Positions 59,428 to 64,000 of a DNA stretch of 64,000 nt are shown one piece after another. Location: NCBI RefSeq assembly GCF_018398425.1, contig NZ_JADPMV010000002.1, positions 1,240,001 through 1,304,000 of the forward strand, in the 5' to 3' direction. This DNA comes from Pseudomonas lalucatii (GTDB lineage Bacteria > Pseudomonadota > Gammaproteobacteria > Pseudomonadales > Pseudomonadaceae). The position numbers and the translations under genes were made by a program. The notes under the pieces were generated by a model, which saw only the letters and a program-made list of their open reading frames with translations, was not told where the DNA came from and searched no databases. Each line of letters opens with the position of its first letter. The stretch's first letter is position 1.

Positions 59428-60525
59428 TCAGCCGCGGCTGGCCAGGCGATTGTCCCGCTCGAAGCGCAGCTCGCTCTCGGCCCACTGACGCCAGGCGCGC
59501 ACCTTGCTGCCCGGGCTGCCCGCACGCTCGGCACGGCTCAGTGCCGCCAGCCCGGCCTGCCAGTGCCCCTGCTCCAGCTCCAGCTGGGCGACCTGCAGCC
59601 AGAGCTCGCCGCGGCCTGAGCGCTCGGCCAACGGCCGCAGCACCTGGGCGGCGCGGGCGCGCTCACGGGCCTGCCACCAGAACAGGCCGAGGCGTTCCTG
59701 GCGCTGGTCACTGTTGCCGAGCAGGCCGCTTTCGAGCATCCCGGACAGCAGCTTGGCGCCCTGCCAGGGCTGCCCGGCGGCGCCGGCCAGGGCCACCAGG
59801 TTGTCCAGTTCCGCCGCACTGAAGCGCAGGCCCTTGGCCTGCGCGGCGCGCAGGGTGGCCAATGCCTTGGCGTAGCCGCCAGCCATCTGCTGCAGGGCCG
59901 CCAGTTGCCGCCATTGCCGGCTGTCGTCGGGCTTGCGCGCCAGCAGGTGGCGCTGCCAGCGCTCGGCGGCCGGGTAGCGCTCGAGTTCGGCATTGACCGC
60001 CACCAGGAACTGCAGCCAGCTGTCGGCCGCTCGCGGGTTGGCCCGCACGTAGCGCTCGGCCAGGGGCAGGGCCTTGGCCGCCTGCCCCTGGCCCTGGTAG
60101 GCCTGCGCCAGCAACTGCAGCGCGTCCTCGCCGGCGTCGGCCTGCCCCGGCGCGAGCAGCTCGACGACCCGGGCATAGCGGCGCTCGATCAGGTTGAGCC
60201 GGGCCAGGTTGAGGCGCTCGTTGGCCTGCGACTCGGCGTCCAGCGTGCCGCTGGCCAGGGCCCGGTCCAGCCAGTCGATAGCCTGGACGTTCTGCCCCTG
60301 GGCCCAGGCCAGGTAGCCGCGGCTGCGCCACAGCAGGGCCTGCTCCAGGCTGCCGGGCCGGGCCTTGGCGCCGTCCAGGGCGCGCCGGGCGGCGGCGTAG
60401 TCGCCCTGCTGCTGGGCCAGCTGGGCCGCATTCAGGGCGCGAAACACCCCGGGCTCCACGCTCTGGGTGGCGGCCTGCGCGATACCGACCGCGCAGAGCA
60501 ACAGCGACAGCAATAGACGGGACAT
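59428..60525 (-). CDS. TPR-containing periplasmic protein of the TonB2-type cluster
   Basis: 365 aa from ATG 60525. Signal peptide ends LCAVGIAQA; the rest is helical with Ala/Leu-rich TPR units (LNAAQLAQQQGDYAAARRAL; LLAQAYQGQGQAAKALPLAERYV). In Vibrio TonB2 clusters a TPR gene has the same last position and is needed for uptake. The start follows the tonB stop by one base. Confidence 0.83.
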   Translation of the reverse strand: MSRLLLSLLLCAVGIAQAATQSVEPGVFRALNAAQLAQQQGDYAAARRALDGAKARPGSLEQALLWRSRGYLAWAQGQNVQAIDWLDRALASGTLDAESQANERLNLARLNLIERRYARVVELLAPGQADAGEDALQLLAQAYQGQGQAAKALPLAERYVRANPRAADSWLQFLVAVNAELERYPAAERWQRHLLARKPDDSRQWRQLAALQQMAGGYAKALATLRAAQAKGLRFSAAELDNLVALAGAAGQPWQGAKLLSGMLESGLLGNSDQRQERLGLFWWQARERARAAQVLRPLAERSGRGELWLQVAQLELEQGHWQAGLAALSRAERAGSPGSKVRAWRQWAESELRFERDNRLASRG

Positions 60526-60526
60526 C

Positions 60527-61211
60527 TCAGCGCCCTCCTTCCAGGCGGAAATACAGGGTCTTGACCGCCTCGCGGGCCACCGCCAGGCCGTTTTCCGTGC
60601 GCGGGGCGAAGCGCCAGCGCACCGCGGCGCGGCGGGCCTCGCGTTCGAAGACGTTGGCCGGGCTGGCTTCCAGCACCCGCAGGTTCTCCACCGCGCCGGC
60701 ACGGTTGATGGTGAAGGCCAGCTTGACGTGGCCCTGGATGCCGCGCTGCAGGGCGTAGCGCGGGTATTCGGGGCTGACGTCGTTGAGCGGCATCACCTCG
60801 CTTTCCGGGCCGCCGGGGCGGCCGGGCGGCCGCGCTCGGCGCCGCCGTGCTGGGCGCTGCGGCGCCGGCACGCAAGCCGGCCAGGCTCGGCGCCGGGGCG
60901 CTGGCCAGGCTGACCGCGCTGCTCAGGCTGGGCAACGGCAGGTCCAGGCTCGGCAGGCTGGCGCTCGGCGCGATGCTCGCGGGGGCGGGCGGTTGAGGCG
61001 GCTGCGGCGTCTGCGCCTGGGGCGGCTGCGGCGCCTGCTGGCGCGAACGGCTCGCGGCCTGGCTCGACTCGCCGTCCAGACGCACGAAGTTGGCCACCAC
61101 CAGGGGCTCGTCGCTGGGCAGACTGCGCGGCGGCGCCACCATGTAGAGCATCAGCGCGAACAACGCCAGGGCCATCAGGCAGGCGCCCAGGAACGACAGC
61201 GCCAGGCGCAT
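60527..61211 (-). pseudogene. TonB-like energy transducer, +1 frameshift as sequenced
   Basis: From ATG 61211: one N-terminal membrane helix (LGACLMALALFALMLYMV), then a Pro/Gln/Ala-rich linker (PQPPQAQTPQPPQPPAP). The frame breaks in a GGGG run at 60815-60818 (CCCC on the coding strand). Dropping one base joins it to the C-terminal TonB domain (MPLNDVSPEYPRYALQRG with the YP motif, VKLAFTINRAGAV, RWRFAPRTENG) ending at 60527. The rebuilt protein of about 228 aa is short like TonB2. An error is more likely than decay because all neighbours are intact. Confidence 0.78.
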
Positions 61212-61621
61212 CAGAGCGCTCCCGTGCTGGCGGCCAGGGCCACGTCCTGCACCCCGGCCAGGCGCGCCTGGTCCATCACCTGCACCACCAGGCCGGTGCG
61301 CGCGTCCTGGTCGGCCTGCACCACCACCGCGCCGTCCGGCTGGTCGACGCGCAGGCGCTCGACATGGGCGCGCACGCTGCGCACGTCGACCACCTGCTTG
61401 TCCAGCCACACCTGGCCGTCGGCGGTGATGGCGATGAGGATATTGCCCTTGTCCTGGGGGTTGGCGGTCTGCGCCTGGGGACGCTGCACCTCGACCCCCG
61501 ACTCCTTGATGAAGGAGCTGGTGACGATGAAGAAGATCAGCATGATGAAGACCACGTCGAGCATCGGCGTCAGGTCGATGCCGGTGTCCTCGTCTTGCTG
61601 GTGATGGCGACGCATTCTCAT
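61211..61621 (-). CDS. exbD: ExbD/TolR-family biopolymer transport protein
   Basis: 136 aa. A single membrane helix (about 20-42) with the essential Asp in LTPMLDVVFIMLIFF, then a periplasmic domain with AITADGQVWLDKQVVD and VVVQADQDARTGLVVQVMDQAR. With ExbB it turns the proton gradient into TonB motion. The stop overlaps the tonB ATG (TGATG). Confidence 0.95.
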   Translation of the reverse strand: MRMRRHHQQDEDTGIDLTPMLDVVFIMLIFFIVTSSFIKESGVEVQRPQAQTANPQDKGNILIAITADGQVWLDKQVVDVRSVRAHVERLRVDQPDGAVVVQADQDARTGLVVQVMDQARLAGVQDVALAASTGAL

Positions 61622-61632
61622 GGTTGCAGCTC

Positions 61633-62181
61633 TCAGTCGTGACGCAGCTGGTCGGCCAGCCGCTCGAGGGCCCGGCGGGCGTCGCGTTCCAGACGCGCCA
61701 GGCTGAACAATCCGCTGATGGCCAGGACCATCCCGGCCAGAGTCGGCAGGGTCGCCTGCCATACCCCCGCGGCCATGGCGCGGGGGTTGCCGGTGCCGTT
61801 GACGGCCAGCACGTCGAACACCGCGACCATGCCGCTGACGGTGCCGAGCAGGCCGAGCAGCGGGTACAACGCCACCAGGGTCTTGCCCAGGCGCAGGGGC
61901 CCGGCCAGCTGCTGCCGGGCCTGGGCCAGCCAGGCGCTGCGCACCGCCCGCGGCCAGCTGCTGGCCGAGGAGGCCGGCAGCTGCTGCCAGGCCCGGCGGC
62001 GCTCGCGAACCCAGCGCGGGAAGACCCGGCGCATGAACCAGAAGCGCTCGAACACCAGGGTCCAGAACAGCACGCAGAGCCCGGCCAGGCCCCACATCAC
62101 CACGCCGCCGGCGGCCATCAGGTCGAACAGCGCATGGCCGCCGTCGAGCAGCCGCAGCCACAGGCCGAAGCCGTCAGTCAC
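61633..62181 (-). CDS. exbB: ExbB/TolQ-family proton channel protein
   Basis: 182 aa. GTG start at 62181 overlaps the TtpC-like gene by 8 bases. Three membrane helices; the MotA/TolQ signature is in LYPLLGLLGTVSGMVAVFDVLA and the pore region ATLPTLAGMVLAISGLFSLA. The missing long N-terminal extension marks it as the regular ExbB of the pair. Confidence 0.93.
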   Translation of the reverse strand: MTDGFGLWLRLLDGGHALFDLMAAGGVVMWGLAGLCVLFWTLVFERFWFMRRVFPRWVRERRRAWQQLPASSASSWPRAVRSAWLAQARQQLAGPLRLGKTLVALYPLLGLLGTVSGMVAVFDVLAVNGTGNPRAMAAGVWQATLPTLAGMVLAISGLFSLARLERDARRALERLADQLRHD

Positions 62182-63523
62182 GGCGCGGCGCCCCGGACAG
62201 GTGCAGGGCGATCAGCCCGGCACTCTGCTGCTCGAGCAGCTGGATCAGGCCCTTGCTGCGGCTGGCCAACAGGCTGTGCAGGAACAGCAACGGGATCGCC
62301 ACCACCAGGCCCAGCACCGTGGTCACCAGGGCCTGGGAGATGCCGTCGGCCATCAGCCGCGAGTCGCCGCCGCCACTCTGGGTGATGGCCTGGAAGGTGA
62401 CGATCATGCCGGTCACGGTGCCGAGCAGGCCGAGCAACGGCGCCACCGCGGCCAGCAGCTTGAGCAGGCCCTGGCCCTTCTCCAGCGGCGGCGTCTCCTG
62501 CAGGATCGCCTCGTCCAGCTTCAGCTCCAGGGTCTCCAGGTCGGCCAGCTGCGGCTTGGGCCCGAGCACGCCGATCACCCGGCCCAGGGGGTTGTCGGCG
62601 CGCGGCGTACCCAGCTCGCGGATCTGCGCGCTGACGCCACGGCCGACGCCGGCCAGGAAGACCAGGCGCCAGATCGCCAAGACCAGGCCCAGGCCGCCCA
62701 GGGCCAGGATCAGGCCCCCGACCAGGCCACCCTGCTGCACGCGATCCCACAGGTTCGGCTGACGCTGCAACTGCACCAGCAGATTGCCGCGACTGGGGTC
62801 GATCGGCAGGCGCGCCAGGCTCGCACCGCCTTCCAGGTAGTCCGCCACCAGACCCAGGCCGGCGGGCTGGCGCGGTGGCGCCAGCAGCTCGCCGGCAGCC
62901 GCGTCGTAATGCAGGAAGGCCTCCTCGCCGAAGGCGGCGAAGCTGCCGACCCGCAGCACCGGCTGCGCGCGGCGCACGCCGTCGGCGGCCACCACCGGCA
63001 ACTCGAGGCGCTCGATGCGGCCGCTGGCTGCCAGGTCTTCGAGCAGCAGCATCCAGTAGCCGTCGAGGTCTTCGGCCGACGGCAGGCTGCGGCTCTCGGC
63101 CAGGGCGGCGAGGCGTTGCAGACGCTCGGGGTACTGGGCGTTGAGCAGGCTGTCCTGCCACTGGCCGGCGACATCGCCGGCGCTCTGGCGGACCACCGCG
63201 AACAGCTCGCCGAGGTGGCCGGCACGCTGGGCCAGCAGCTGCTCCTGCGCCGCCAGCTCGGTCTCCAGGCGGTCGAACTCGGCCTTCAGCCGCGCGGCCT
63301 CGGCCTCCTGCACCTGCAGGGCGGCCTTGGCCGCGGCCAGCAGCCTGGCCCGCTCGCCCCGCTCGGCGACGAAGGCCTGCTCGCGCGCGGCCATGGCCGC
63401 GACTTCGGCGGCGCGGTCGCTGCGGATACGCTGCAGCAGTTGATCGGGATTGAGCGGCGCGGCGGCGCCGGCCAGCGCCGGCAACAGACCGAGGAGCACG
63501 ACGGCGAGATAACGGCGGCTCAT
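62174..63523 (-). CDS. TtpC-like ExbB homologue with extended periplasmic N-terminus
   Basis: 449 aa from ATG 63523. Signal peptide (LAVVLLGLLPALAGAAA) then a coiled-coil-rich region of about 230 residues (LLAAAKAALQVQEAEAARLKAE), then three membrane helices and a MotA/TolQ/ExbB domain (LAAVAPLLGLLGTVTGMIVTF, ALVTTVLGLVVAIPLLFLHSLL). This is the TtpC pattern of Vibrio TonB2 systems, where it is needed with ExbB2. The start overlaps the DUF3450 stop (ATGA). Confidence 0.92.
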   Translation of the reverse strand: MSRRYLAVVLLGLLPALAGAAAPLNPDQLLQRIRSDRAAEVAAMAAREQAFVAERGERARLLAAAKAALQVQEAEAARLKAEFDRLETELAAQEQLLAQRAGHLGELFAVVRQSAGDVAGQWQDSLLNAQYPERLQRLAALAESRSLPSAEDLDGYWMLLLEDLAASGRIERLELPVVAADGVRRAQPVLRVGSFAAFGEEAFLHYDAAAGELLAPPRQPAGLGLVADYLEGGASLARLPIDPSRGNLLVQLQRQPNLWDRVQQGGLVGGLILALGGLGLVLAIWRLVFLAGVGRGVSAQIRELGTPRADNPLGRVIGVLGPKPQLADLETLELKLDEAILQETPPLEKGQGLLKLLAAVAPLLGLLGTVTGMIVTFQAITQSGGGDSRLMADGISQALVTTVLGLVVAIPLLFLHSLLASRSKGLIQLLEQQSAGLIALHLSGAPRRD

Positions 63524-64000
63524 CGGGCGGCCTCCTGGTTCAGGGTGCGCACCGGCAGTTCGAGCAGCGCCGGTGCCTGCTCCTGGCGGGCAATGGCGAT
63601 GGCCTGGCGCAGCGGCCGCCGGGCATCGCCGGCGAGGGTCTGCCAGCTGCCGCTCTGCGGGCTCCACCAACCGCTCTCGTGACCGTCGAGGGTCTGGTAG
63701 TAGAGCATGGTGCGGCCGAGCCGGAGGAACTCGACGCTGCGGCCGCCGTCCTCGCCCGCCAGCTGGCCGCGCCAGGCCTCCAGGGTGCGGCCGTAGTCGC
63801 TCTCGACCTGGTAGGCCTCGAGGATGCGCCGGTACTTCTCCGCCAGGCTGACGTCGGCCCGCGGCAGCAGCTCCTGCAACTGGGCCAGGCGATCGCTGCG
63901 TTCCTCGGGCAGGAACGGCAGGTCGGCGGCGACGAACTGGCCGAGCACCTCGACCATCCGGCGCATCTGCGGCGTGACCGCCTCCTGGGTGCGCTCGATG
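63520..64000 (-). CDS. DUF3450 protein, C-terminal part (runs off the right edge)
   Basis: 160 codons to the edge; the start is outside. The frame continues beyond the ATG at 63966 with IERTQEAVTPQMRR, typical of DUF3450. The visible part is helical with QLQELLPRADVSLAEKYRRI, LRLGRTMLYYQTLDGHESGWW. DUF3450 genes stand just upstream of TtpC genes in many TonB2-like clusters; probably periplasmic. Confidence 0.87.
   Translation of the reverse strand, partial: IERTQEAVTPQMRRMVEVLGQFVAADLPFLPEERSDRLAQLQELLPRADVSLAEKYRRILEAYQVESDYGRTLEAWRGQLAGEDGGRSVEFLRLGRTMLYYQTLDGHESGWWSPQSGSWQTLAGDARRPLRQAIAIARQEQAPALLELPVRTLNQEAAR

Overview
The window is chromosomal DNA of a high-GC gammaproteobacterium, almost certainly a Pseudomonas (sensu lato). 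From memory, gene order follows the P. aeruginosa block ybeY-corC-lnt ... leuS-lptE-holA ... dacC-rlpA-mltB-rodA-mrdA-rlmH-rsfS-nadD-proA ... ubiX-mpl ... ppa ... xseB-ispA-dxs ... ribA ... pgpA-thiL-nusB-ribH-ribBA-ribC-ribD-nrdR ... Zur operon. Nearly every base is coding, stop/start overlaps (ATGA, GTGA, TGATG) are common, and GTG and TTG starts occur. I see no tRNA, rRNA, IS element, phage, integron or CRISPR array.

Layout. 1-8.8 kb: end of ybeY, corC, lnt, a YdcF-like protein and a zinc-ribbon protein; leuS-lptE-holA; a short arfA (ribosome rescue). 8.8-21.5 kb: a cell-wall block, with an MltB-type transglycosylase that carries a peptidoglycan-binding domain, lipA, and then a long minus-strand operon proA-nadD-rsfS-rlmH-mrdA-rodA-mltB-rlpA, continuing as dacC-ybeD-lipB. 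21.7-33 kb: accessory housekeeping genes (mpg, a DedA-PAP2 fusion, a Lon N-terminal-domain protein, lrgAB, a MaoC hydratase), a lipoprotein joining 11 MORN repeats to a C13/caspase-like peptidase, small enzymes, then ubiX and mpl. 33-41 kb: GNAT, a degenerate PP2C/kinase-like gene, mtfA-like, ppa, a TSUP transporter and xseB-ispA-dxs (isoprenoid supply).

41-53 kb: a cobalamin riboswitch with btuB, a convergent BtuF-like protein and ribA; pgpA-thiL-nusB-ribH-ribBA-ribC behind an FMN riboswitch, with a short upstream ORF running into ribC; ribD and nrdR. 53-59.4 kb: a YbaY-like lipoprotein, a methyltransferase, a YbbN-like thioredoxin, a thioesterase, and a zinc-uptake operon (ZrgA-like, ABC ATPase, permease, DUF3299) behind a Zur-type palindrome. 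59.4-64 kb: a minus-strand TonB energy-transduction cluster of the Vibrio TtpC/TonB2 type (DUF3450, TtpC-like, ExbB, ExbD, TonB, TPR), running off the right edge.

Three genes (33766-35362, 53307-53712, 60527-61211) are each broken by one extra base in a run of 4-5 G/C. Removing that base restores a sensible protein in each case, so homopolymer sequence errors are more likely than three real pseudogenes.
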